DNA of 64,000 bases, taken from the NCBI GenBank assembly GCA_045637505.1, contig JAZTZO010000048.1:1-64000 (forward strand). Reading direction: 5' to 3'. Positions 43,798-52,047 of this stretch are shown here, one piece after another. A program made the position numbers and the translations under genes. The DNA is from RGIG4079 sp045637505 (GTDB lineage: Bacteria > Bacteroidota > Bacteroidia > Bacteroidales > Muribaculaceae). A model generated the notes under the pieces. It ran no database searches, was not told where the DNA came from, and worked only from the letters and a program-made list of their open reading frames with translations. Positions within the stretch are counted from its first letter, which is position 1. Each line of letters starts with the position of its first letter.

Positions 43798-45335
43798 TCA
43801 ATAGCTTCTTTGATGTAATTGGGTGCATTTAACGGCTTATCAGACAATACTAATTTATATGCAACATCAGATTTATTATTACGAGTTGTCATATATTTTG
43901 GTAATTCTTTGCCACTAAATATGTTATTGCAGAGATCCATATTATCTTCATAAATACAGACCTCAAAAGTATATTTACTATTGTCTGAATCACTGAATAC
44001 GCGAATGTTATCTGTAATATCTTCGGAGTATCTATTCGTAATATTTTTAGTATAGTCTTTATCGTTGTCCGTTATTACAGCTGTTTTGATATTCAGGGCT
44101 TTTGCTATTTTCATATATCTATTAAACCTTACACCTCCAACTGCAATTACATGTACACCATTTTCATTTAAAGTACTATTTGTAACAATTTCAAATAACT
44201 TTTCTATTAGAATATATTCGGCATCTCCTTCAACAAGAATGACTTTTTGAGATAGAATGAATTGTAAGAGATTATTATTGGGGGCTTTAACAAAGAAGTT
44301 TGATGTTTCTTTGTCTATTCCCGAAAGACTTAATGTAGATTTACTACTACTATTAAGAAATATAAGATTGTTTAATCCTAAGCGAGTAGCAATCATATTG
44401 CTATGCGTGGTTACAAACATTTGTTTATCAGATGTACTTTGAATTAAGTCAATCAGATTAAGCATATTTGTATGGCTTAAATGATTTTCTGGCTCCTCTA
44501 ATAATACAGCATCTATTGTTTTAGTGGCTTTGTTAAGTGCTATTTGTGTTTTTATTATACTTTGTATACCTTTTCCTTTATCTTCAACAGGAATATTATT
44601 ATATAAAATGGTTAAATCAGTTTCAAGATTTGATTTTATAGAATTTCTTACAGAAAAAACGATAGAATCATCAATGGGGAATTTTGCAAGGACTTCAGTC
44701 GTAAAATTATCTTTAGCTGAACGAAATGAGTTTTTATTAATAAGCCTATTTTTTTCATCAACAATAGAACAATAGACTCCTTTTATAAATTCTTTCATTG
44801 CATATTCATTGTCAATGGTAGAATTATCAATAAAAAGATAATTTATAGGCTTCTTATATGTTTTATACGATTGCCCTGCAAATGTAGAGAAGTCTATTCT
44901 ATAGAACTCAAATGGGAATGGGTTATTATTATCTAATAAAATCTGCGATATGATTTCACTATCTTCATCATTTGGAAAGCATCTAAGCCTGATTCCGCAT
45001 GATTCAGTCCTATCATCTAAATGATTTTCTCCTTCAAAATTAAAATCATCTAAATCTTCAATATATAACTCTATAGTCAAGTGAGGTAATTTCTCGAACG
45101 ACCTATTCGCTGATGTCATAAATTGAATTACAGCATCCTTGTTAAATAGATGTTCTAATCCATATTGTTCAACTTTGGATTTACTCCCACTTAAAACAAG
45201 ATCAATTGCTTGTAAAATTGTGCTTTTCCCAGCTTCATTGTCACCAACGAATATATTTAGTTCTTCCCTTAGAGAGATGTCAAGGGATTCAAACCTTTTA
45301 AAATTGCGAAGTTTTACTCGCGAAATATATGCCAT
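43782..45335 (-). CDS. OLD-family ATPase/TOPRIM nuclease, GajA-like
   Basis: A 517-residue protein. An SMC/ABC-like ATPase starts at once (VKLRNFKRFESLDI; Walker A GDNEAGKST about 31-39; signature/Walker B LLEEPENHLSHTNM about 287-300), followed by a TOPRIM domain (VILVEGDAEYILIEKLFEI about 362-380, and TAVITDNDKDY about 415-425). OLD-family nucleases of this layout cut DNA in Gabija, PARIS-like and related defence systems. It lies 31 bases after the second methyltransferase and overlaps the helicase gene. AT-rich. Confidence 0.8.
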   Translation of the reverse strand: MAYISRVKLRNFKRFESLDISLREELNIFVGDNEAGKSTILQAIDLVLSGSKSKVEQYGLEHLFNKDAVIQFMTSANRSFEKLPHLTIELYIEDLDDFNFEGENHLDDRTESCGIRLRCFPNDEDSEIISQILLDNNNPFPFEFYRIDFSTFAGQSYKTYKKPINYLFIDNSTIDNEYAMKEFIKGVYCSIVDEKNRLINKNSFRSAKDNFTTEVLAKFPIDDSIVFSVRNSIKSNLETDLTILYNNIPVEDKGKGIQSIIKTQIALNKATKTIDAVLLEEPENHLSHTNMLNLIDLIQSTSDKQMFVTTHSNMIATRLGLNNLIFLNSSSKSTLSLSGIDKETSNFFVKAPNNNLLQFILSQKVILVEGDAEYILIEKLFEIVTNSTLNENGVHVIAVGGVRFNRYMKIAKALNIKTAVITDNDKDYTKNITNRYSEDITDNIRVFSDSDNSKYTFEVCIYEDNMDLCNNIFSGKELPKYMTTRNNKSDVAYKLVLSDKPLNAPNYIKEAIEWIIA

Positions 45336-45366
45336 TATCGTAAGTTATATAAACTATTACACCATT

Positions 45367-46434
45367 TTATAGTGTGCAATATGAAGGTGCTTGCTCTAAC
45401 AAACAACCTTGTAATCCATTAAATTGATGCGAAACATAAAATGAGTTAGATTCTTCATAGCCACCATCATTTAATTCAAATACACGTTGAAGAGAATTGG
45501 CAATATGCCACATCATAACAGGTGGCACCGCATTTCCGATTGCTTTATATTGTCGAATATCTGAAACTACATTGAACACGAAAGAATCTGGGAAACTTTG
45601 AATACGAGCAGCTTCTCTGCACGAGAATCTACGATATCGATTGCCTACCATAAGCACAGGATCAGTTGAATTCAAACTAACTTTAGCAAGATGAGCACTG
45701 ATAGTGTTACATGGTTGTGATAAATCTTGGGCTCTACCTTTGTTCATTTTTTCTCTTACAGCCATCATGCCTGCTACTGCCTTTTCGCTGAAAAACAAGG
45801 ATTCGTTATGATTTTCGTTTTCATCAATTACATCTCCAAGCACACTTGAGTATGGAATATAATGAGAAAATTCAAAGTTATTTAAATCAGAGTCATCTCT
45901 AAATCCAATTATGATTACACGTTCTCGTTTCTGAGGGACTCCGAATTTAGATGCATTTACAACATAATATTGCACATGATAACCCGCCTCGGAAAATTCT
46001 TTCATAATCATTGGAAATGCTTTCTTGTGATTTGCAGAAAGAATCCCTTTTACATTTTCAGCAATGAATGCTCTTGGCTTCTTTTCTTTAAGTATTTTTA
46101 CCATTTCAAAGAAAAGCATTCCTCGCTCGTCCTTAAAGCCAAGGCGCGGTGGATTTTGTGCTGAAATAGAAAACGATTGACAAGGGAATCCACCTACTAA
46201 AACATCAAAATCTGGAATTTGACTTGGGTTAATGTCGCGGACATCCTTTATCAAACATTTATGCTCAAAATTCGCATTGTAAATTTTAGTACAATACTCA
46301 TCATTATCTACAGCATATATTATATCAAAGGCCGTACGGGGATATTTCGTATCAAGAAACGAAAAATCACCTATTATTCCCAAATCCATTCCGCCGCAGC
46401 CACAAAAAAGAGAAGCGACCTTTAATCTTGCCAT
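45367..46434 (-). CDS. DNA (cytosine-5) methyltransferase 2 of the R-M cassette
   Basis: A 355-residue m5C methyltransferase with ordered motifs: I SLFCGCGGMDLG (about 8-19), IV VGGFPCQSFS (catalytic Cys, about 80-89), VI FIAENVKG, VIII QKRERVIIIG, X YKAIGNAVPP. A target-recognition region lies about 205-280. Its start overlaps the nuclease gene end by 13 bases. Two m5C enzymes for one nuclease commonly mean an asymmetric site with one methylase per strand. Confidence 0.92.
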   Translation of the reverse strand: MARLKVASLFCGCGGMDLGIIGDFSFLDTKYPRTAFDIIYAVDNDEYCTKIYNANFEHKCLIKDVRDINPSQIPDFDVLVGGFPCQSFSISAQNPPRLGFKDERGMLFFEMVKILKEKKPRAFIAENVKGILSANHKKAFPMIMKEFSEAGYHVQYYVVNASKFGVPQKRERVIIIGFRDDSDLNNFEFSHYIPYSSVLGDVIDENENHNESLFFSEKAVAGMMAVREKMNKGRAQDLSQPCNTISAHLAKVSLNSTDPVLMVGNRYRRFSCREAARIQSFPDSFVFNVVSDIRQYKAIGNAVPPVMMWHIANSLQRVFELNDGGYEESNSFYVSHQFNGLQGCLLEQAPSYCTL

Positions 46435-47897
46435 ACTAAAATATTTTCAGGTGTGAAGTTTGAAGAGTCAAAAGATATTTCCATTCCGTTACGCGGTATA
46501 GCATTTATTATATCGTTTTTGTATAAGGCAACTGGATTCCGCAAAATGTACAAAGTTTTGTCTGCTGCACTCAACATAAGACGATAGACACAATAATGTT
46601 CGCGATTTGTTTCCGCAACAGCCCATTCGTTCGGAGACATATGGAAACTATACAAGTTAATCTTTTGACGACTTATAGTTGTTTTAACCTCGATATATCT
46701 ATGATGATTCGTCCCATCACCTTCTAGGCTGTCAATATCGAATCCAGGATGGTATGATGGACTATCGACGATAGCGATAAGGTGCAATAGTTGTTCATAT
46801 CCAGCAAGTTTCAAGCGTTGCTTTTCATGAGAATATACTATCGTTTCTCCAATATTTCCAATATCTTTAGTTGTTGAATTGCTATTATTAATTATTTCGG
46901 ATATGCGACTATCTATTACAATATTCACTTGAGAATTCTCTAAAATAGAAGATATATCCGTCTTAAACTTGTCGGGATTAACAAGATTGTTGACATATGA
47001 GAACCAATCCGATTCTATAGGAGCAAGCATACTTGATTTCAAGGTTGGTAAATCATAGAATTGTTCATAGCCATTAAAATAGGATGTGTCGTCAACAAAT
47101 GCTTTAAGATCAGATAATGCGTTGGGCTTTAATATGAAATAACCATCTATTCTCCTTTCTAATAAAGCAGCAATTTCCATATAATCCAACACATCTCCGG
47201 CATAACGTACAACATCTCCTTTTGACCTAGGTTTCCCTTTAGAATTAAAATTTCTTGGATCTTTCTTGTCGTAGTAATAAACTTTGTTTTTTCGATTAGA
47301 TAATATTATTTCTGCGACTTTTCGTGGAGTCCGTTTACCAGAGGTGACTTGTAAATCGTTAAATATACAGTATGTTGCTTCTTCATCGGAAATACTCATA
47401 TCTTTTTCAATTCCAGAAGTAGTTAACATTTCATTCCCGGCCATTAAAACTTTTATAATAAATTGGGCAGGTTTGAATCTTACACCTTTCGTAATAAGGT
47501 CAATATTATCTGCTGGTTTAATATGACCTCCTGGAAATTGAAAAGAAATCATCAAAAATTTAAAAAATTGCGTCAAATCCTGATTTTCATTTAAGAAGAA
47601 CGAAAGTTTTGACGTTTCAGTTTTATCTGCAATTTTGTCTTCATTATAGAACGCACATAATGCTGATATTTCAGTTCTCCAATTATCTATCGTTTTTTGA
47701 GTTAATCCGATGTTTCCTGGGAATAAGCGAATTGAATTATTAATTCGAGTTGCATAATCCCCACATGAACATGGCTCAATTTTGCAACATTCATTTGCGA
47801 TATATAACAAAACGTTTTCGATATTACTTTTGAATCGAGGACGAACAAAGTGAATTCGAAGATAATCTTTGTCTGGAATATGATAAAATTTTTTCAT
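46422..47897 (-). CDS. Restriction endonuclease, DUF3883-type nuclease domain
   Basis: A 491-residue protein encoded between two methyltransferases. The C-terminal about 150 residues hold a DUF3883/PD-(D/E)xK-like fold: GNIGETIVYSHEKQRL (about 350-365), HPGFDIDSLEGDG (about 387-399) and RYIEVKTTISR (about 404-414), giving the GxxGE, D and ExK catalytic set. The N-terminal about 330 residues are unrecognised and probably bind the target DNA. Overlaps of 4 bases upstream and 13 bases downstream with the methylases show tight coupling. Recognition site unknown. Confidence 0.78.
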   Translation of the reverse strand: MKKFYHIPDKDYLRIHFVRPRFKSNIENVLLYIANECCKIEPCSCGDYATRINNSIRLFPGNIGLTQKTIDNWRTEISALCAFYNEDKIADKTETSKLSFFLNENQDLTQFFKFLMISFQFPGGHIKPADNIDLITKGVRFKPAQFIIKVLMAGNEMLTTSGIEKDMSISDEEATYCIFNDLQVTSGKRTPRKVAEIILSNRKNKVYYYDKKDPRNFNSKGKPRSKGDVVRYAGDVLDYMEIAALLERRIDGYFILKPNALSDLKAFVDDTSYFNGYEQFYDLPTLKSSMLAPIESDWFSYVNNLVNPDKFKTDISSILENSQVNIVIDSRISEIINNSNSTTKDIGNIGETIVYSHEKQRLKLAGYEQLLHLIAIVDSPSYHPGFDIDSLEGDGTNHHRYIEVKTTISRQKINLYSFHMSPNEWAVAETNREHYCVYRLMLSAADKTLYILRNPVALYKNDIINAIPRNGMEISFDSSNFTPENILVWQD

Positions 47898-48940
47898 AAC
47901 TGCTCTAAAAGTGTTTTCGCTATTGCCTTACCTAAAAGTGGTGGTACAGCGTTTCCTATTTGTTTGAGTTGACTTGTTCGACTACACACAAAGATAAAAT
48001 TATCTGGAAAAGATTGTAACCGGGCACTTTCTCGTGCAGTAGGGATTCTATTATATAAATAATGGAAATGATGCCTATGCCCAGTGTCAATCGTAAAACT
48101 CGGCTTTTTGCTGTTTAGGCGAGTCCACGCAATATGAACTTTTCGTGTGCCTTGAAGCTCGATTGGCAAATCTTTGTAATTTCCGCCGTCTGGAACTAAA
48201 GAAATAATATCAATAGTTTTTTGATTATGAATGGTTGTTTGGTGATTGCTTAGGGCGGTTGAGTGAAGACGCATCAATTTCTGATAATCAGATTTTGGCA
48301 TTGATGGATATTCAGATCCATCATTCAAAGAATATTCAGGCAAATCGGACAATGCTTCTTCTGAAGTTACTTTAGTTGTTGAAAAAGGTTTTGGAAAAGA
48401 AAAGTGTTCACCATTATTTAAGCCAACAAATACTGCTCTTTTCCTATTTTGTGGCACTCCGTAATCTGAAGCCAAAAGTACTTTATAGCCCACAGAATAC
48501 CCTAAAGCGGAAAAGTCGGCTATTATAGCGTCTCGAATTGCTCCACCGCCAATAGTCAATATATTAGGTACATTTTCCATAACAAATGCTCGTGGCTTAA
48601 AATATTCAACCATACGCACAAATCCTTTATATAATTTGTTCCTTTCGTCTTCTATTATTCGTTTCCCTGCAATAGAGAAACCTTGACATGGAGGTCCTCC
48701 AATAATTACATCAACAGATGTATTCCCTATAATTTTTGCAACATTATCGCCTTTTAAGTCCGACATATCTGCACAAAGTGTTTTTGTACCATTGCGATTG
48801 AATTGATATGTTTTTAATGCGTCTTCCCATATATCAATACCAAGAAGAACATTGAATCCAGCTTGCTCAAAACCGAGAGACATTCCGCCACATCCACAAA
48901 ATAGGTCAAGCACATTATATGTCGTTTGATTATCAGCCAT
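47894..48940 (-). CDS. DNA (cytosine-5) methyltransferase 1 of the R-M cassette
   Basis: From ATG 48940 (MADNQTTYNVLDLF) a 348-residue m5C methyltransferase: motif I VLDLFCGCGGMSLGF (10-24), IV GGPPCQGFS, VI FVMENVPN, VIII PQNRKRAVFVG, X QIGNAVPP. The frame is open to 49036, but the 32 extra codons coincide with a leader hairpin and precede motif I by an unusual distance, so the later start is preferred; the long form cannot be excluded. First gene of the five-gene cassette. Confidence 0.88.
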   Translation of the reverse strand: MADNQTTYNVLDLFCGCGGMSLGFEQAGFNVLLGIDIWEDALKTYQFNRNGTKTLCADMSDLKGDNVAKIIGNTSVDVIIGGPPCQGFSIAGKRIIEDERNKLYKGFVRMVEYFKPRAFVMENVPNILTIGGGAIRDAIIADFSALGYSVGYKVLLASDYGVPQNRKRAVFVGLNNGEHFSFPKPFSTTKVTSEEALSDLPEYSLNDGSEYPSMPKSDYQKLMRLHSTALSNHQTTIHNQKTIDIISLVPDGGNYKDLPIELQGTRKVHIAWTRLNSKKPSFTIDTGHRHHFHYLYNRIPTARESARLQSFPDNFIFVCSRTSQLKQIGNAVPPLLGKAIAKTLLEQL

Positions 48941-48954
48941 TGAATTTAGCAAAA

Positions 48955-49020
48955 TCAAAAAAACTCCCTCGTAGTACTCTCCAGCCGACCAAAGCTGTTC
49001 AGAATACAAAGGAGTTTCTT
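48955..49020 (-). promoter_or_regulatory. Hairpin with U-tract in the leader of the defence cassette
   Basis: On the minus strand AAACTCC (about 49010-49016) pairs with GGAGTTT (about 48962-48968), followed by a run of T and an inner CAGC/GCTG stem. It looks like an intrinsic terminator lying between the promoter and the preferred start codon, so it may attenuate transcription. Confidence 0.4.
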
Positions 49021-49106
49021 TTATATCTACGCACAAATAGCGTTTATTTCTAATATATCATTGGTCGTTTTGAGAGTAAGAATATTATATATTCTTCCTT
49101 AAATGG

Positions 49107-49114
49107 CAAAGTTA
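49107..49114 (-). promoter_or_regulatory. -7 box of the defence cassette
   Basis: TAACTTTG on the minus strand; a second candidate, TATCTTTG, is at 49151-49158. Either would read through the leader hairpin. Confidence 0.5.
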
Positions 49115-49158
49115 GCTAAAATATTTTATACTATAGCCATTTTTGTGATGCAAAGATA

Positions 49159-49509
49159 ATATTTAGTATGGGCAAGATTTTGACACTATTAGGATTAAAA
49201 ATGGTTAAAGGGGGGATTTTTTTTTATGCTGAAAGGCGAAATTAATGCATAGTTCATAATGCATAATTCACAATGGGGCTGACGCAGTGAGGTTGATGTT
49301 AGACAGAAGGGCGCAAGAGAGTTGAAAGTTGAGAGTTGAAAATTGAAAGTTGTTCTCGCGCTGAAAGCGCTGAAACTCGCAGATTTAATTTAGACATAAG
49401 AACAGAAGGACATATTTTTTCTTTATTCCTGTGTGTTTTATCCCCTCAGCCGCGGAGCGACAGCCCCCCTTAGAAAGGTGGGCAGCTTTAGTCCTGGTGG
49501 GTGTGGTGT
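49159..49509. repeat. Composite repeat cluster between the defence cassette and the paa operon
   Basis: Non-coding. 49284-49413 carries the modules AGACAGAAGG, GTTGAAAGTTGAGAGTTG, CGCTGAAAGCGCTGAAA and TTTAGACATAAGAACAGAAG, shared with 38822-39240 and 50385-50470. A CCCCCCTTAGAAAGGTGGG hairpin lies near 49464-49484. Confidence 0.65.
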
Positions 49510-49923
49510 TTACATTAATGAGTCGAATTCAAAGTCTTTTTTCATGCGGTAGCCGAGGCCGGTCATGATGGCGAGGGTTTCGCCTTGAAGGTTGGTGATT
49601 TTGATGTCGCAGTAGGGTAGGCGGTGGTGGTTGACTTGTTCGGTGCAGGTGGCTATGATGGTTTCGCCCAGTTGTGCCGATCGTATAAAGGTGATGTTGT
49701 TGGATATGCCGAGGCTGAGTATGCCATGCGAGTTGGCAACGGCTGCGAAGGCCAGGTCGGCGAGTGTGTAGATGACTCCCCCTTGACACACTCCGGCACC
49801 ATTGAGATGCCGAGGAGTGATGGTGAGTTGGGCCACAGCGTAACCTTGGCGCACTTCGGTGAGTTGGGCGCCAATGCTTCGGGCAAATTGGTCGTCGTTG
49901 TTGAGACGGTCTTTAAGAGTCAT
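49510..49923 (-). CDS. PaaI-type hotdog thioesterase
   Basis: A 137-residue acyl-CoA thioesterase-like protein: HLNGAGVCQGGVIYTLADLA (about 38-57) is the hotdog core helix with the GG/D catalytic region, followed by the ISNNITFIRSA strand. It probably hydrolyses aryl- or acyl-CoA. Last gene of the unit with PaaK and the ACT protein, six bases after the ACT stop. Confidence 0.88.
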   Translation of the reverse strand: MTLKDRLNNDDQFARSIGAQLTEVRQGYAVAQLTITPRHLNGAGVCQGGVIYTLADLAFAAVANSHGILSLGISNNITFIRSAQLGETIIATCTEQVNHHRLPYCDIKITNLQGETLAIMTGLGYRMKKDFEFDSLM

Positions 49924-49929
49924 AGGTGG

Positions 49930-50349
49930 TTATGCAAAGTCGGCCTCGGTGAGGAAGGTGAGCTTTTTGAGCATAATGGTTTCTTTGGCTTTCTCGGCAG
50001 GGTCGGTGCGGAAGACGAGCACTCCACGGCCTTTCCAAAGGAATGAGTACATATAGAGGATGCTGATGCCGTCGTCGGAAAGTGCTTTGATGGCGCTTGC
50101 TGCACGGCCTGGCTCGTCGTCGATGCTGAGGGCTATGACATCGGCCAACTGCACATTGATGCCTGCTTCTTTGAGGATGATGTAGGCTTGCGATGGGTTG
50201 TCGCATAGCACGCGATAGATGCCGTAGTCTTTGGTGTCGGCTATGGTTGAGGCGATGATTTGGATATTGGCTTTGCTCAAGAGGTCTAATACCTTGATGA
50301 GTGTGCCACCTTTATTCTCTATGAATATTGAAAGTTGTTTGATTGTCAT
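49930..50349 (-). CDS. Tandem ACT-domain protein
   Basis: A 139-residue protein with two ACT domains: KQLSIFIENKGGTLIKVLDL (3-22) and, from about residue 70, VIALSIDDEPGRAASAIKAL. ACT domains bind amino acids and regulate metabolism. In Bacteroidales this gene commonly stands next to phenylacetate-CoA ligase, as here. Repeat module DNA separates it from paaK by 209 bases. Confidence 0.88.
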   Translation of the reverse strand: MTIKQLSIFIENKGGTLIKVLDLLSKANIQIIASTIADTKDYGIYRVLCDNPSQAYIILKEAGINVQLADVIALSIDDEPGRAASAIKALSDDGISILYMYSFLWKGRGVLVFRTDPAEKAKETIMLKKLTFLTEADFA

Positions 50350-50558
50350 ATTGGTTAATTTTTTAATTTATATTTTTTGTTTTAGACAGAATGACAGAAT
50401 GCCAAGTTATTCTCACGCTGAAAGCGCTGAAATGCGCAGATTTTATTTAGACATAAGAACAGAAGTACAAGTTATTTGACTCCTCTGAGTCTAAATCCCC
50501 CTCCCGGCTTTGCCGTACTCCCCCTTGAAAAGAGGGAGAGTTGTGGGCTTGTGTGGGT
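50350..50558. repeat. Composite repeat between paaK and the ACT gene
   Basis: Modules AGACAGAATGACAGAAT (50385), TTCTCACGCTGAAAGCGCTG (50410), TTTAGACATAAGAACAGAAG (50447) and CTCCCGGCTTTGCCGTACTC, the last followed by a hairpin with GAGGGAGAG. Same module order as at 38822-39000. Lies inside an otherwise conserved gene neighbourhood. Confidence 0.65.
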
Positions 50559-51893
50559 TTATTGATATACTGTGCGTTTGTCGACTACGCGCACGGCTTT
50601 ACCCTCTGACACTGGTAGAGAACCTTTGGGGACGAGTTTCACATGTGGGGTGAGTAATATTTCGTCTTTGAGGGCGCGCTTGACATCGCTGGTGAGTTTG
50701 AGTAGGCGTTGGAAGTCGTCGGTGAAGAGTTCTTCGAGTTCGACTTCGACGGTCATGTTGTCGTTATCTTCATCGGTGGTGAGTGTGATGAGGTAGTTGG
50801 AAGCCAACTCGGGGAACTGCATGAGTATCTTCTCGATTTGGATAGGGAAGATGTTGACGCCACGAAGCACTATCATGTCGTCGGAGCGTCCCTTCATGCG
50901 ATCGATGCGCACATGGTTGCGACCACATGGGCAAGAGCGACCAAGCACGCGGGTGAGGTCGCGTGTGCGATAGCGTAGCAATGGCATGGCTTCGCGACAT
51001 AGGGTGGTGAGTACGAGTTCGCCTATCTCGCCATCGGCCACTGGTTCGAGTGTTTCGGGATTAACGATTTCGACGATATAGTAGTCTTCCCAAAAGTGCA
51101 GACCATTTTGCTCGGGGCATTCAAAGCCTACGCCGGGGCCACACATCTCTGACATACCAAATGAGTTGTAGGCTTTAACGCCCATCATATCTTCAATGCG
51201 ACGGCGTTGCTCCTCGGAGTGTGGTTCGGCACCGATGGCAAGCACACGGAGTTTGGTGTCGGTGCGAGGGTCGATGCCCACTTGGTCCATGACTTCTTTG
51301 AGGCGAGTTACATATGATGGCACGGCGTGCACGGCTGTGGTGCCAAAGTCGGTCATGAACTTGATTTGGCGAAGCGAGTTACCTGCCGCGGCGGGGATGG
51401 TGAGCATTCCCACTCGTTCGGCTCCGTATTGGAATCCAAGACCGCCGGTAAACATTCCATAGCCCGATGAGTTTTGGAACACATCGTCGGGGCGAAGTCC
51501 CACCATCCAAAGGTTGCGAGCTACTTGGTTGGCCCACTCGTCGATGTCGTTTTGGGTGTGTAGAATCACTGTGGGGTTGCCTGTGGTGCCGCTCGATGAG
51601 TGTAAGCGAATGCAGTTGCGCAAGTCGGTGCTGGCCATGCCGAATGGGTAGGTTTCGCGCAGGTCTTGCTTGGTGGTGAATGGAATTTTGCGAATGTCGG
51701 CAAGCGAAGTGATGTCTTCGGGCTTAAGTCCGGCTTCTTCAAAACGAGCCTTGTAGAATGGCGAGTTCATGCAATGCTTCACTGTGGCTTGCAATCGCTC
51801 GAGTTGCAATGCTTCGATTTGCTCGCGAGTGAGTGTTTCTTCTCGCTCGTTGAAGTATTGACAACTGCTATCGGGAATGAATTTTTGTGCCAT
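50559..51893 (-). CDS. paaK: Phenylacetate-CoA ligase
   Basis: A 444-residue adenylate-forming enzyme: RLHSSSGTTGNPTVIL (about 95-110) is the AMP-binding P-loop; YNSFGMSEMCGPGVGFEC and RDLTRVLGRSCPCGRNH follow, with the C-terminal small domain from about 330. It activates phenylacetate (or indole-acetate and related acids) to the CoA thioester; in anaerobic gut Bacteroidota it is often tied to aryl-acid metabolism. A TATCTTTG box is upstream. Confidence 0.92.
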   Translation of the reverse strand: MAQKFIPDSSCQYFNEREETLTREQIEALQLERLQATVKHCMNSPFYKARFEEAGLKPEDITSLADIRKIPFTTKQDLRETYPFGMASTDLRNCIRLHSSSGTTGNPTVILHTQNDIDEWANQVARNLWMVGLRPDDVFQNSSGYGMFTGGLGFQYGAERVGMLTIPAAAGNSLRQIKFMTDFGTTAVHAVPSYVTRLKEVMDQVGIDPRTDTKLRVLAIGAEPHSEEQRRRIEDMMGVKAYNSFGMSEMCGPGVGFECPEQNGLHFWEDYYIVEIVNPETLEPVADGEIGELVLTTLCREAMPLLRYRTRDLTRVLGRSCPCGRNHVRIDRMKGRSDDMIVLRGVNIFPIQIEKILMQFPELASNYLITLTTDEDNDNMTVEVELEELFTDDFQRLLKLTSDVKRALKDEILLTPHVKLVPKGSLPVSEGKAVRVVDKRTVYQ

Positions 51894-51958
51894 GTTGATT
51901 ATATATGTTGTAAATTTTTTTTAGAATAAAATGATGAATGTTTTTACCAAACATTTTG

Positions 51959-51966
51959 CAAAGATA
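51959..51966 (-). promoter_or_regulatory. -7 box of the paaK unit
   Basis: TATCTTTG on the minus strand, back to back with the porin promoter. Confidence 0.55.
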
Positions 51967-52007
51967 CACATTTTTACAAAAGTTATGGTATTTGACGAAA
52001 ATATTTA

Positions 52008-52015
52008 TAACTTTG
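52008..52015 (+). promoter_or_regulatory. -7 box of the porin gene
   Basis: TAACTTTG, placing the transcript start near 52022 and so fixing the porin start at ATG 52048 rather than 51931. Confidence 0.55.
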
Positions 52016-52047
52016 CAAGCAATTTTAGTGATTTAATAGTAGTTTTA

